A DNA stretch of 64,000 nucleotides from Morchella semilibera (GCA_009192285.1 WBVU01000003.1:1085973-1149972), one strand, 5' to 3'; counted from the stretch's first letter, positions 11,493 to 24,132 are shown. Numbers and translations: made by a program. The notes: generated by a model not told the origin, from the sequence alone.

Positions 11493-12931
11493 GGTGGTCT
11501 AGTATCAATACCTCTGGGAGGTCAAGCCCTAAAAGTTGTTCTTCTTGATCGGTATGCTTAGCGTAGAAGACTAATCATTATAGTTAGTAACATCGCATTT
11601 CCGCGTTTTTGCGTAGCTACCGTGTGGTGGGTGAAATCAGGGGAGCGGTGCTCATATCTCGAGGTAGGGCTCTAGGGGTGAACTCACTCTATATGTGCGG
11701 ATAGATCACCAATCCAGCGTTGAGGTTATTGGAAGATTTGTTTGTGGGGGACTGAGATACCGGGGAAGGGAGGAGGTGAAGAACGGGATAGGCTGGTTCG
11801 TGCTGCAGAACAACATGCACACCACCAGTGGTTGCTAAGTGACCTAAGGTAAGCAACCTACATGAAAGCGGCGGAGGTGGTGGGACTGCCACTAACGTCC
11901 ACCTTGGATGAAAGCACAACAGTTGCGCAATGTGATTGGCTATCTTGCAACCAATGGTTGGGTTTAGGTGACAAGGAGGTAATCAAACCTTTGATCCCTC
12001 CTCCCTCACCAATCAAAAGCCCAGGAATTCTATGTCCGATTCGTAAAATAGTGAGAATAGGAACTCCGCATGTGTTCCAAAGACGCTGTATGCATAATAT
12101 AGGCAAACAAACTTTGCGCTTACTGATAGTCAACTTTGTTTGACTGCCCGCCAATGACCAATTCCATCAATCTCGCTAGCAAGTGTACCAAGAGGTAGTA
12201 AAAAGATGCTCGTGCTTCTTGCCGTCTTACTTTACGCAAGAAAACAAATGCAGCCCATATCTTTAATGTCAGTCCTCAAGAAGAGGGATGCGGAAAGGGT
12301 TTGACGCGAGGGCACCACCCCCCCCCCCCCACCAACCTCTGGCACCAGAAACCCATCGTTCCTGTATCCAACCAATTGATAATACTCCCATCGGCATAGT
12401 TGCAATAACTACAAGGCCATATGCTGGTATGTTTGAGGAAAATTGCTAACTAGAGCTAATAAAACCAAGAAGGGGGAATTCTAGAATCCCTTAGATTAAA
12501 ATAATAATGGTCATTGCAGGTGCTTTCGGTAAAGATTAAGGGGTGAGCGCTTGTTTTAGTCACGGGTTCAATATTCTGATTCTGTGGCTTTGTGCAGTTC
12601 GGAACGTTGCCAGAATGGATCACGACACATCACTCGCTTTGTCTTGGCACCCAACTCAACGTACACTCCCAACAAGCAAGGTAACAACCAACAATACTTG
12701 TCGTATTGGAAAGTTATTTTTTAATTCACATACAAGTAGCTAAAGTAGAACACAATGTCTGTCATCAGCAGCTTAACCTTCTCTAATTCACTTTGCTTGC
12801 TCTACTGTCCCTACAAGTATCTGGAAATCCTATTCAGGGCTCATCTTACAGAATCACTGACGAAGTACGGACTACTTTCTGGCTAAAAATATTCTTTATA
12901 TTAACAATACATACGTGACCTTAACGGTCTT
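11493..12931. other. Intergenic region with C13 tract
   Basis: No supported gene. Overlapping opposed ORFs at 11858-12154 cancel each other out. C13 is at 12318-12330. Confidence 0.4.
12318..12330. repeat. C13 homopolymer
   Basis: Thirteen consecutive C on the plus strand, between two minus-strand genes. Confidence 0.9.
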
Positions 12932-14079
12932 CTAAGCCCTGGCCACGCCCATTCTCTTCCTTGCCAGTTCGATACCTCGTTCGAGGTAACCAGCCTGCCC
13001 TTCTTGCTGGACCAGGACCGGACTGTTCCATCCCCACGCCAGGAGGAGGACTGATCTGCTGACTGGTCCAGTGCAGCAGATAAAGGTAGGGGTGGAAAGG
13101 AGATCGAAAGACCGCTCGGATCTCTCAATCTCCGTTTCCGGGACCGGCGAAGTATGGCAGGAGGTGGTCTCGCTCGTTGGTGGAGATCGAACGCGGACGG
13201 TCCTACTTCCGTCGTCTTCATAGGGATCTGCTCCTAGTGGATTATATTGTAAGTATCTGACAAGCATTAATTTTAAATAGGAATCGTACCTTGATTGTCG
13301 AGCAACACGGAGCTCTCCCGGTTATCGGGGTTGTCTCCCTCTACGTCGACGGCTGGGCCCCTGACCCCGCCGGTAACCTCGCCGGAGCTGCTGTCTTGGA
13401 GCAACTCCCAGCGTGTCGGGTCGTCTTCGGTCCAGACACTAATGCCCAGACCGAGATCTAATCCTCCCTCTGGGGTCATTCCCGAGAAGAGAGGCTCCCA
13501 GAATCCGGCCTTGCCCTCGTCGGATCCGGTCCAGGATTGGGTGTCCGAGGACCCACAGCCTATGGTCCAGGCATCTCCGGCGCAGTCAGGCTTAAGGTTG
13601 CCAGAGCCGCTGGGGATGCCATAAGGAATCTTAATGGCTTCCTCGGGTCTGGCAATAGGTGTCTCTAGGGGAGACACAGAGGTACCAACCCCACCCGGAG
13701 CTCGGCCCCTCCGCATTGCAGTGAGCCTTTCCTTGTGAAGGCGGACCCTCTCGATCGAGTCCTGGACCTTCGGCGAGACGCGATATGCCGGATTGGCGCT
13801 TTCTGTGGAGAGAGGTGGCGCTGGAGACGGCCCAAGATTGTGACGCCGGGGAGAGCTGATAGAACGCCTCATTGATGGAGGCATTGCTGGGCACTCGTCG
13901 GTAATCGGCGGCGAGGGCTTTCCCATGTTGTCGAGGAGGCGCTTCTGCTGGGGGGTGAGGGTCTGGAGAACAATTTCTCCACTGGCGGGGATCGGAATGT
14001 AGAAGATATTCTCGTCCGAGGGTGAGTAGCCGACATAGGGAGAGAATGCGGGTGCGTGGAGGGTATTTCGGCGTGACAT
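12932..14079 (-). CDS. Two-exon gene, unknown Pro/Ser-rich protein
   Basis: Not recognised. Exon 1 is 13290-14079 and exon 2 is 12932-13233, joined across a 56-nt phase-1 intron (GTACGA to CCACTAG). This keeps one frame to the stop at 12932 and gives 363 residues. A nearer acceptor would give a 33-nt intron and a quick stop, so it is rejected. The start is the ATG at 14079 (MSRRNTLHAPAF). Residues 1-55 contain a hydrophobic strand-like stretch, ENIFYIPIPASGEIVLQTL, followed by TPQQKRLLDNMG, the most family-like part. The middle is Ser/Pro/Gly-rich. The C-terminus has a hydrophobic segment (VSRSVLLLAWGWNSPV) and a basic helix (GYLERGIELARKR). The contrast between structured ends and a disordered middle suggests a scaffold or regulatory protein, which is inference only. 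Confidence 0.75.
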
Positions 14080-15757
14080 CTTGCTGTAGCAGAGGGGTGG
14101 GAACGCTGCGGTAATGTAAGATGGATGAGGCGAATGCTGGGCTAACGTGAGTGTTGAAGATTGAGGGTGTGGTAAAGAAGGAAAAATATTTAGGTTGTTT
14201 CAAGTCCATACGTAGAGACGGTAGAGCAGATATTGAAAACACGGAAATGTTGGCGGGGCAACCACACCCAAAAACCAGGGCCCGGTAGCTAGACTCATCT
14301 ATTCGCGTATTTCAAGAGCATGCAGTATTACACTCCCAAAGCATTACTTTTGTGAACTCCTATCACTACAAAGCATGTTTCGTCCAAATCGAAGAATCAC
14401 CAATCATCACTCGCAGTCCAAAGAATCCTAGCGAGTGATGTTCCATGATCGTGAAAACTTATAGATACCAAAACATCCAGTCTTTTTAATCAAAAGACCT
14501 CTACTCCTACCAATCAGACAAGCCCATCATCCCGCCTTGGGGCTATCTTAAAAAACCACCCACCCCAGGAATAGGGATTCTTGCGTAATCTTCCCTTGGA
14601 TAAAGACATCCACGCCTCAGCGCCTGAGTACAAATCCATTCTCAACGTATCTCATATCTAGATCCCCCACACATGGAAGGGCTAGATCCCCTCTGAGATG
14701 AGCAGCTGCAAAGAATCCACCAGGAGCGACCTTCTCACAATATCCCCCATCCCACGGTCCCTCCCCTCCTAGCAAGCATTAGCTCTACCGCCCACAGCCA
14801 GGTCCTACCCGTGGCCGGTTCCTCTATATTTACTCCGGTGCTTACGTCTCTCCAACCCTCCTTCCCCTAAGTGGCCTCTCATCAAACACCCGACCCGCCC
14901 CCCCCCCCCTAGAAAAAAGGGTGGGGAGAAAATAGAGGGGGGAGGAGAAAAAAAAAGGTTCATGGAATGGGCGGTGATCCTGACTACCGGCTGCAGCACC
15001 GCAGCTACTCCCGGGTAAATGGGGGCTTACCCGCCAGCTGACCTATTGCTAGAGTGCCTGTATACTCCTGGTGTCGCTCACCGCTAGTACCAAGACAGGG
15101 TGTGGACGTTGGTGATAGAGGGGGTATATTTACTCCCATGTAGTATTACTCTCCGGTCACTATGGAGCATGGAATGGAGTGGGTGGGGTTGGGGCGGCTG
15201 GGGAGGCGGGATGGGGTAGGAAGATCAAAGGTGTCAGGCTGGAATTACAGTATATTTCGATCGGAGAGTTGTTAGTTACTTTGAAATGGATATGCTTGAT
15301 TAGCCTCCCTGTTCCTTTCACTAGATATTTGTGGAGTTTAGTAAGGAGGCACGGCCTGAGGAATGAATGGGAGAACATAATATAACCTAGTTTGTTTTAC
15401 TACAGCGAGGGCGGCTGGCCACAGATTATCGGAATTTTATACTGTTTAAAAGAAAAGCCCTACTGAGTTATATTCAAAACACAGAGTATCTGTTCTTGAC
15501 TTCAAACATGGGACTCAATTCAACAAAAGTATGCTAACACAAAAGAGTACCCAAAACCCTATACCGAAGACCTCCTAAACTAAACTAAAACATACGCAAT
15601 GAATAGACAAAGATACTAGCCCGTTACCCGGTAAAGGCACGAGAACAAAATGGGAATTATGAAACTTGACGTGACTACCCAAAACAGCCAACCTAAAAAC
15701 GGGCCCAGTGGGCTCCAAGGAGACGAACAGAGACCTTTTTCTTCGAGTGTCAACTCT
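14080..15757. other. Intergenic region with C12 tract
   Basis: No supported gene. The 200-codon ORF at 13631-14242 on the minus strand is mainly the wrong frame of the neighbouring gene. C12 is at 14898-14909, followed by purine-rich G/A sequence to about 14960. Opposed ORFs at 15160-15385 overlap each other. Confidence 0.4.
14898..14909. repeat. C12 homopolymer
   Basis: Twelve consecutive C on the plus strand, followed by a purine-rich stretch. Confidence 0.9.
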
Positions 15758-18477
15758 CTATGAACTGGTAGCTTCTCCAAAACCAAACAGACCTTTAATT
15801 CTGTTCTTAACCTTCATAGCAAGACTAACAACCTGCTTGCATGGAGGCATATTGAGGACCCACAACCTGAGACGGCGAACTTGTTGATGTGGCGTACTGT
15901 TCCACTTCCCTGTTCGGGTGAGGATGGTATGTGCAGCGGGGAGGTGTGAGTTACGAGAGAGAACAGCGGGAATCCCAGCGATGGATCCATGGATAATATT
16001 ATTGGGAGGGGATGCAATAAGGGGAGTAGGACTGGTCGGTTTATGGGGATATGTGAGCCGATTGTTGGAAGGATGGCCGTGGCAGAGATTAGGCCTTACA
16101 AGATCAATTAGGAGATCGAAGAAGTAGCGCTGGAGAGGATAATGAAGAGCGGTATGTTGTGGATCGATTAAGACTATGAATTGCAAATTGTTGACAAGTG
16201 CTTTGGTGATAGTCTTAATGGTAGGTGGTGAGAGCTTCTTGAGCATTCCAAGGGTTGCATGTCGGAGGTACGTGAAGTTGTCTTTTTGGTTATGCGTAGT
16301 GTGCAACTTGGTAATGGTAACCTGAATCGGCGATGCCTTTAGCACGAGGGGGGGATTCGTCTCATCCCCCTCCACCATCGATGTGACCTCATCTGCCTCA
16401 ATACATTTTCGTTCGTTGAGAATGTATTCTTCATCAATGATAGTCTCATCATATACTTCATTTTGTTCAGATTCATCCAACCCTGGCTCTGATGCTTGCC
16501 CCTCCTCCTCGTTAAGGCTCTTGTTTTCGCAAAGTGGTTCTTCCCCGCCATATCCTTCCTTCCCATAAAATCCCCTCTCCTCGTTGGACTGTTCATCTCC
16601 ATAAAGCTTCTCCTCGTTAATCTGATCTTGCTCGAGTCCCCTGTCCTCCAGGTAGATTTCATTTTCATAGATTTGTTCTCGGATGTGGAGCCCGGTATCT
16701 TCGTAAACGTTCCCATCGATAAGAAAACCGTCCTCATCATACTCGATAAGAAACCCATCTTCGTCATAAAGATCGATGTTACCCTTATGATCGTCTTCTT
16801 CTTCCTGGAAATCATATTCATTGTTATGACTACGTTCGTCTTCCCAGATGATGTAAAGGTTTTCGGACCGGGCCCTGTGGCACTGCCAACAGATCTGGGG
16901 GTCATGTTCGTAGCGGGAGTTGAGAAAGGACATTGTCCTATGATGATTTGGAAACGGACCCTCTGTATTCGATATGGCTAAGTGGTCATGTATGAAGCCC
17001 CTATGATGATCAAAAGGGCCAGGCTCAAAATCAAGCTCAAAGTTGATTTTCTTATCTTTCCACTCGTTGATCTTCTCGAAGTACTGCAAACAGCGTTGTA
17101 TTGATGCACTGCGGGAGGAAGTTTCCTCATAGTGCTCATTATCGAGGTGATATGTGAGATAAGCGCCCCATGAAGTGGCGCAGCGATCAGGAGTGCCATT
17201 TCTGGGATCAGGGACATGGATACCAATGCTTTCCAATCCGGTCTTTATATCAGGATACTTTTTGCTTGGCCTGGTCACCTCCTTAATAACAGGTCGTGGA
17301 ATCAAGCTCTTCTTCGTAGACCTCAGCTTCTGTGATCTAATCCGTTCTGGCCCAACTGCCATAGGGGCTTGAGTATCAGAATCCTGCTGAGCCTGTGTGA
17401 AATCGATATTTTCTTCAACCTTATCGGCACAGGGGACTGGGTGTGAAGCCTGGGCCGAGTCCACGAGTATGATCGAGACTGGTTCGGGTGACTCGTCGGA
17501 ACACTCTTCTTCGCGGTCAAGTTTGAATGTTACCACATTGGGAGATGTGGCTGGCATGTGGACGCTTGAATGTTCGTTAAGGGCGGCCATAGGGTAAACA
17601 GCAATTGCTCTAGCAGGAATAGGTGACCAAGCTACCAGTCTAAGCTCAGCAGCACCCTTTTGGCGAGCCAGACTCTCTGCTTCTCTCGCTGCCCTTTGAG
17701 CCTGCCTATCCTCTTCCTCTTGCTTGAGCCTCAACCTCATTTTGTCGAGTCGGTTCCGACATTCTTCAGCTGTTTTGACAGTAGCGCTTGGCATAGACGG
17801 CGCGGCTGCCTCCACGGGCCTGTCTTGCTCTCTCAACCTTTCGGATTCCCTGAGGAGTTCTCGCTCTTCTCGAATCTTCTTAAGACGCTCTGCCGTCTCT
17901 TTCTTGATCTGGGCTCTCATTTCCTCAACAGACATCAATCCTGACCGCGGTGCTTGCATTGCTGTAGATCGAGCAGCCTCTCGCTCAGCTTTCTCTTTTG
18001 CAAATGCGAGTTTAAGTTGCTCGCCCTTAGAGGATTTCTTAATTTGGGGAGTATTCGAGGGAGTAGAAACATGTATTTCTGGGATTTCTGCAGCGAGAAC
18101 GTTGACACGTGCGTCCAGGGCAATTGCTATGACCTTTTTTCTGGGGGATCTTTGGATAGGTTGAGGTATTTTGGAGAGGCTAGTAACGTTACGATGCTCC
18201 TTTAACCCCAAGTTATTCAACTTTGTTTTTTGAGGCGAGAGGGAAGAAGGGGAGGGGGCCGGGATTTTGGATATGGTTGAGCTTTCAACACTGGTAGATG
18301 AGGAGGCGTGAGAAGTAGATGAAGATGGTGAACCGCTGAATGTTGAGCTCGGGGAATTTGTAGGAGAAGGGACTCCCCCAGTGTTCTTTCCTGTTCTTGG
18401 TATTAGTCGGGTACGATATATACATTTCTAATGGGTGTTTTACTAATAGGACGAGGTAACCTCATACCGGTGGCCAT
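15758..18477 (-). CDS. Large acidic/coiled-coil protein with a 10-nt first exon
   Basis: Not recognised. The coding start is the ATG at 18477. A 10-nt first coding exon (18468-18477) is followed by a 77-nt intron (18391-18467: GTATGA, GACTAAT branch site, AACAG) that restores the long frame 15758-18390. The product is about 880 residues. Without this exon the long frame has no ATG near its beginning. Order of regions: a Ser-rich N-terminus (about 1-60); a Lys/Arg/Glu coiled coil (about 110-260, with RLRLKQEEEDRQAQR); a block that looks folded (about 400-520) around GLESIGIHVPDPRNG and a Cys/His site ICWQCHRAR; an acidic region with a perfect tandem YDEDGFLI near residues 543-560; and a C-terminal domain with hydrophobic LQFIVLIDPQ and YFFDLLIDLV and a basic end. 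It may be a cytoskeletal or nuclear scaffold. Confidence is high that it is a gene, and no function is claimed. Confidence 0.8.
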
Positions 18478-21139
18478 GGTACTCTTAAGGATGTTTATAA
18501 GTGTTAATCCTAACAATGTATTAATACACGTCAGAGACAGAGGAGAAAGCACAGGGATACACACCTTTTAAAGCAGTGTCACAGGTTATGCAAAATGTGA
18601 GTAGAATTACACAAAAACTGTTTTCAAAAATGCCGGTGTAGGACGACAGGGCGGGGTGAAGAGGAGGCCTGGGACAGCTGTTTGCGATCGATTGAGGTAG
18701 GGTGCGGGGGCAGCAAATTGCCTCAGAATTTGTGAGAGAGGGCAAAGGTTGGAGATGCAGGCAGAAGGTGGGGAGTGGGTTGACAGAATTGGAGATGCAG
18801 GTGGAAGGTGGGGGAGTGGGTTGACAATTGGAGATGTAGGTAGAAGGTGGGGGGGGGGGTGGGTTGACAGAATTGGAGATGCAGGCAGAAGGTGGGGGAG
18901 TGGGTTGACAGAATTGGAGATGCAGGTGGAAGGTGGGGGAGTGGGTTGACAATTGGAGATGTAGGTAGAAGGTGGGGGGGTGGGTTGACAGAATTGGAGC
19001 TGCAGGCAGAAGGTGGGGGAGTGGGTTGACAGAATTGGAGAAATCAGAGTGATGGCTGTTGGTAGGTAAGAAGGTGTTTTTTAGACAGAGTTTTGGGGTT
19101 CAAAACTTTGAGAGTTGAGAGAGAGGGTTGAAAAGGATCGGTTGGTTTGTTTTGGCAAGGAACAGGAGTAAAGTGGGAGTAGAGTGTTGTCGGGGCGATA
19201 GCCAGCACGTTACATGTTAGGTGAAGACAACTATTCAAACATCCTGTGGCGCTACCTGTGCTCTGCTGATTGTAGCACCCGACAACCACATGTACATGTG
19301 CTGAGTTGAGAGATCAACATTTTGGTATCCTATGTAAACCTTTGCCAACCAACTCACTACAGACTTAACCACACACAATAGCCGTCCCCGAGCCTCAGCA
19401 GATTGACCATGTTGCATGCAAACACAAATGACCTTTGTCCCTCTATCATCCACCCTCGATGCCAGGTTCATCATCTGTTTGGACCCTGCCCGTTTGATAA
19501 AATGCGGCATAAAGCTACTCCTGCTCAATAAATAGAAAGATCACTCCAACAGTATCCCATCCCGCATGTCATTCAACCGATTAAACCCATCAGAATTGTA
19601 CTTCCTCTTTTCATAACTCCAGTGCCCCTCACATGCACACACCACGCTGTGCTAGTGGTACCATGAAATTGGATACCCCCAACACGACCTGGAATCCTTC
19701 CCAAAATTTTCGGCAAAGAGGGAATGTTTTTAGTGGGTGACCTTACCAGTCGACTTGGAGGAATGACATATATGTAAACATATAGAGAGCTGAGTTGCCT
19801 GATTTTTGTTAACCTAGGAGGGGATGCCTCTATTTATATAAAAGAAGGATATTATGGGAATCATAATAAAAGGAATATAACCCCACCTTAGACGAGAATT
19901 GAATAACTAAATGTTTTTCTTGACTAATCAGGACTGTTTAAAACAAAAGCAATCCAATAACCCCATTATCCACATCTTATCGTTCATGTGTGATTAAATG
20001 TATTTATGTTTCAATAATATGGTCTCACAGCTAAGTAGTGTCCCAACAGATTGATATTGAATCTGTGCGGAGGCCGCTAAGAGTATATAGGAATTCAGAT
20101 ATAAGAAGGAGCTAGGGCTAGGAGGGGTAAAGGAGAGCGGCACATTAAAACGTAGTTATATATACAAGTAGATTTGAAAATCCATTTATTGTAATTCACA
20201 TCGCACCACAAGACATCAAGACATATGATTCGGGAAATTCACCTTTCGTAGTCATATACTGCTTTGATCCTTCTCTTGACCACATATGAAATGTATTTTA
20301 AAATCGCCCAAGTTCTTGGGGTGCGAGGATTTAAAATTTACCAGACCTTATCGTTTCAGCCATGCAATGGCCCACTACCACCAAAGCCTAGGATATTGCC
20401 TACGTACTTAATATTACACGCATTAAATAAACTCTCCTTTTATCCCAAAGAATATGGTGTAAGGCAGGGCTGAGGTTTATTACCATATAACGTTTTGCCT
20501 TAACCATCATCAGGTTGATTTTGCGAGCTCGCAATATTGTAGAATCCATGGCTGTGGTTTCCCTTAACTATCTCATATGAGGCATTAGATCGGAGATCTA
20601 AAGTTAAATTAGGTGCGCGGTCTACTATTGGACTGCGTAACGGAGCAATAGATCAGTAGCGGGGTGATGTCGCCAAGATGTAAAATATATACCATTGGGA
20701 ATAAGATGGGAAGTTGGCTTATCGGCAGCAGCACCTAGGCTTCAATGATGTCTCGAGGTGCGTTCAATACAAGGATATGGTGGTATGCAGTACCCAGCAT
20801 ATGAAGCCAAAGACTGATAGTAAAGTGTGTTAAACGCCAGACTGGGTAGAGGCTCGTGCAAACATCAATCGAATATGAAGCGAAGTGAAAGAGTGTAACA
20901 TGTGTAGTCCATGATAAACGTGAACGAAAATACACCTAAACCTGCCATATCATGTGGCAAGAATGAAACCGAGAATTATATGAACTCGGAAGTGTATGCT
21001 ACGGTTGTGTGAAGGTAGGCGTTGCAGGGGGCAATACTAAGATAGAATTAACCAAGTAGAGATAAAGGGGTGAGTAGGTTGTAAGAACCCAAGCAGCTCA
21101 GATGGGCCTTGCAAGGATGTTGCAAAAATCCAAATCGGA
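18478..21139. other. Intergenic region holding a minisatellite
   Basis: No supported gene. The minisatellite is at 18749-19034. ORFs on either strand across it (18521-18952 minus, 18749-18949 plus) are repeat translation. From about 19750 to 21130 the sequence is AT-richer and featureless by eye. Confidence 0.45.
18749..19041. repeat. G-rich minisatellite, seven units of 39-44 bp
   Basis: Seven tandem units begin TTGGAGATG or TTGGAGCTG and end in GTGGGTTGACA, followed by a partial eighth (TTGGAGA). Three variants alternate. Type A has GCAGGCAGAAGG and ends ACAGAA. Type B has GCAGGTGGAAGG and ends ACAA. Type C has GTAGGTAGAAGG and ends ACAGAA. The order is A-B-C-A-B-C-A, so the array has a three-unit higher-order period of about 121-124 bp. 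Unit length varies with the G-run (up to G10 in the first C unit). Confidence 0.95.
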
Positions 21140-22680
21140 TTAAGAGTGACGGGATAGGGATCCTTCACGAGGAACGAACTGTTGCGTGGGAAAGTCCCAG
21201 CGTTGCTCCCCAGCAGTCGCCATGCTTTGGCTCATGCTCAGGCTCAAAAACCTTTCATGAAACCAATCCACTAGTCTGATTACTGGATTTCTTAATCTTC
21301 TCCTCCGTTTTGGGACTGAGTCTGGGGTTCCTGCTTCGATAGTGATTTTTCCGATGCCGTCCACCGGCGCTCCCGTCAAGTTTCCCAATGCCTCTATACT
21401 TGAGCACCTTCCTATCACTGGTTTCGCTACCGGAATCCTAAAGGGGACATACTGGAATGCACTATAACGGGCCGCGTTTGAGCCATTGTACAATTGAGGG
21501 ACGCTTGTACTGGGGCTTGTTTGTTGCTGGAAACACACATCACGCACAGTAGGATGTGATAAGGCCTCCGTTCTGAGTTCCTCAATTTCCGCATTTATGT
21601 GAGCTTGTCCATCAAGAGTGAAAATGAATTCCAGGCTATCCTCTTGAAACTTCCTTGGGGGTTGGTCGCCCCTGGCCAATGATCGTTGAGCACAGCCTCA
21701 CGATTTACACACTTGATGTGTTCGGTAATGAGATCGGCTGAACAGTCTGGTGATCCTAAACTTTTCTCGGCGTTCTTGAGACGTGAGGGAACCTCAGAAA
21801 GCGTTTCCTCTATTTGAGAGGGTATCGTCACAGTGGTTGCAACGCTACTGCGCTGCCTCAATGGGTAGCTGTTATCGAACATGGTATCCGGCCACTGGAT
21901 GTAGTCATCGTTTCCAGAGCCCCCGCGCCAACGATCCTCCAGGCCTTTTTTATCTTTCCCTTCAACAATTCCCTCATCGCGCGAAGCTGGCCGCCTGCTA
22001 CCTGATTGAGTCCGGGGAGGGAGGCTACAGCCTGGAATCGGTTGTGAATCAGCAACTGTAGTGCTTGACGATCCAACAATTGATTCAGTTTGGTCTAAAG
22101 ATTTACTCAGATAGCCTGAACGAGCCACCTTCGGTTGCCTCTCAATGTTGGGGTGCTGCCGATTAATCGATGGGCTGCCAGTCTTTGAGGCGTGGGGAAT
22201 AGGGTATATCCTCCATTTTGCTGGACTTGCACTCCCCATCTCGCTGATTGACCTCCGTTTGACAACTGCTTCCGCCCTTTCTCGCTCGACCCATTGTTCA
22301 TATGTCTCCTTATCCTGTAGGTGTAATGGTGGTATGAAGGGGAACGATGGTGACCTTGACTGTGGCAAGGATGGAGATGACGGATGGTGGGGCAGACAGA
22401 GGCCAGCGTTTGGGTGTTGGCTTGTGGTACTAGGACTCTTAGGCTTTATTGACTCCGAAAACAATGAGCCCACGATGGACCTTGACGCATCGGAACCGGT
22501 GATATCATCGGATGTAGACTCCAAATCCCCGGGGGTACATCTCAGTCCCACCTGAGACACTGAATCCTCTAGTGGCCTCGCCTTAATACCCAAGTCCTGG
22601 CTGTCGCTTTCGATATTCCATGTAAGGTGGTGGTGAAGTGGGGCTCCGCTGATCTTTCTTTTTGCTACTGGTTTCCCCAT
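21140..22680 (-). CDS. Two-exon gene, unknown Ser/Pro-rich basic protein
   Basis: Not recognised. It begins at the ATG at 22680 (MGKPVAKRKISG). Two open frames overlap and are joined by a short intron. The best fit is 21672-21712 (41 nt, GTGTGT to GGCCAG, with GCTCAAC as branch site), which links exon 1 (21713-22680) to exon 2 (21140-21671) in phase 2 and gives 499 residues. The intron is short and its donor is not ideal, so the junction may differ by a few codons. The first two thirds are low-complexity, with SPSLPQSRSPSF-like stretches and a short charged helix (EQWVERERAEAVVKRR). Exon 2 looks more structured: DSLEFIFTLDGQAHINAEIEEL, then a basic helix RNPVIRLVDWFHERFLSL. The N-terminal KRK may act as a nuclear signal. 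Confidence 0.7.
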
Positions 22681-23958
22681 ACTTGGGCGCTAGAATTGAG
22701 ATTTTGGTGAATCGTATTGAAGGCCAAGCGATGTACGTGATATAAACTACGCTTATTCACTGTCTTTACTACAGCCCCCTAGCTCCGGCAGCTAGCCGTC
22801 GGAGAGTCCTCGTAGTGAAATGAGATCCTGTAGTTGCGCCAGTTAGCAGGCTGACAGCTGTACGAAACAAGCACCCCACAGACTTACAAGCTCCTATTCC
22901 GTCGAATGCTGTGTAGAGAAGACGGTGTGAATAAACCTTTTGTGCTTCTAGTGATTCACAACCTCCTTGGCAGTACCTCGGGGACACCTATCTCAGCCTC
23001 TGCGGGGAGCAGCACTTCGTTTCTGCTCAAAGTGGCCTTCAGGGACACCTAGCGGTGGTTCTTAGGATTAAGCCTTTCGTGATAGAAGTTCGAGATGAGT
23101 GCGTCGGGAGGGTAGCTGATTTGAGTAGAGGGAACGTCCCGGTAATATCCCTTGGGTATGGTGTTGCTGTTCACGGTGGTCCGAAATCCCAATTAAGGAC
23201 AAACACATTCTATATCGCCGATTTAGGCGGATAAACTTTCAACGCCGAATATCGATGAAACATGAGCCGGTGTGCCATAAAGAATTTAAGGCCCTATACT
23301 CAACCATCTCTAATATTCATACGTGCGACTCTCATCTAAGGTACCGGAATTTAAACTATAAATGTAGATTTCTAGATAATTGGAGATCTCACCTAACCAA
23401 TCATGTGGACGGATGAAGTGGGTAAGTGCACACGATGTCCCTCTAAAGATTGTCGTTCATAGGTTGTGACTACAACAGCGGTTTCACTCCACAGATAGTA
23501 AATGGAGAACACATAAATTCATCGATATTTGTTTCCAAGGCATATATAATTATAAAGAAGAGGAGCCAAGGAGAACGCTGCCAGGGCAGGTTCCAAAGCC
23601 ATGGTATCCCACAATCTTACTTCCCAAGCCGTTGACTGCATGAATGTGACAGCAAAATACCATAGTTTTGAATGAAGAAGGTAAGTACATGTCATAAGGA
23701 AGATAGAGTCTTAGGTGTCCATTTGGTCTCTGACGACATTGATGAGTAGCCTGCTCGCAAGGAGTAACTCAGTTATGAGCGCTATTACACTGGGTAATAT
23801 TGACCTTCAAATTGCCGGGGACGCTATAAATATGTGTCGTGCTCCGATCTTCCCAGAAGGGAAGTATTATTTCCCATTAGCATGAGTAGAGCACATAAAT
23901 GGGCTCAATTAGATCAATGATTTACTCAATCAATAGTGACTCTCGCCCCTGGGGATAT

Positions 23959-24132
23959 ATGAAACTGTGTCTTTCTGGGCTCTATGGGGCTCTTGTTTTT
24001 GCAAGTTGTGTCCGTGTGCCGGAAGTTACGTGCAAAACTTCTTTCAACGCACTCTACTACTGCTTCCAGAATGGTGCCACTTCAGGTCCTGTGCAGACTG
24101 GGCAGGGCGGCCGTGTGGTATTGAAGAGCTAG
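23959..24132 (+). CDS. Candidate small secreted protein (57 aa)
   Basis: A short ORF. Read from the ATG at 23959, it starts with a signal-peptide-like sequence: K at position 2, a hydrophobic core (LYGALVFA) and a small residue plus Cys at the expected cleavage site. About 40 mature residues follow, with two more cysteines. An upstream in-frame ATG at 23899 would add 20 residues and bury the signal. No intron is needed. Small cysteine-containing secreted proteins are common in plant-associated fungi, but a random ORF of this size is quite possible. No expression signal can be judged beyond AT-rich upstream DNA. Confidence 0.25.
   Translation: MKLCLSGLYGALVFASCVRVPEVTCKTSFNALYYCFQNGATSGPVQTGQGGRVVLKS

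Noticed and set aside
13631-14242. 203-codon minus-strand ORF
   Set aside because: It is another frame of the exon at 13290-14079, whose own frame continues in phase with a second exon.
18521-18952. 143-codon minus-strand ORF with repeated PTPPPS-like peptides
   Set aside because: It is the translation of the G-rich minisatellite; unit lengths not divisible by three scramble the frame.
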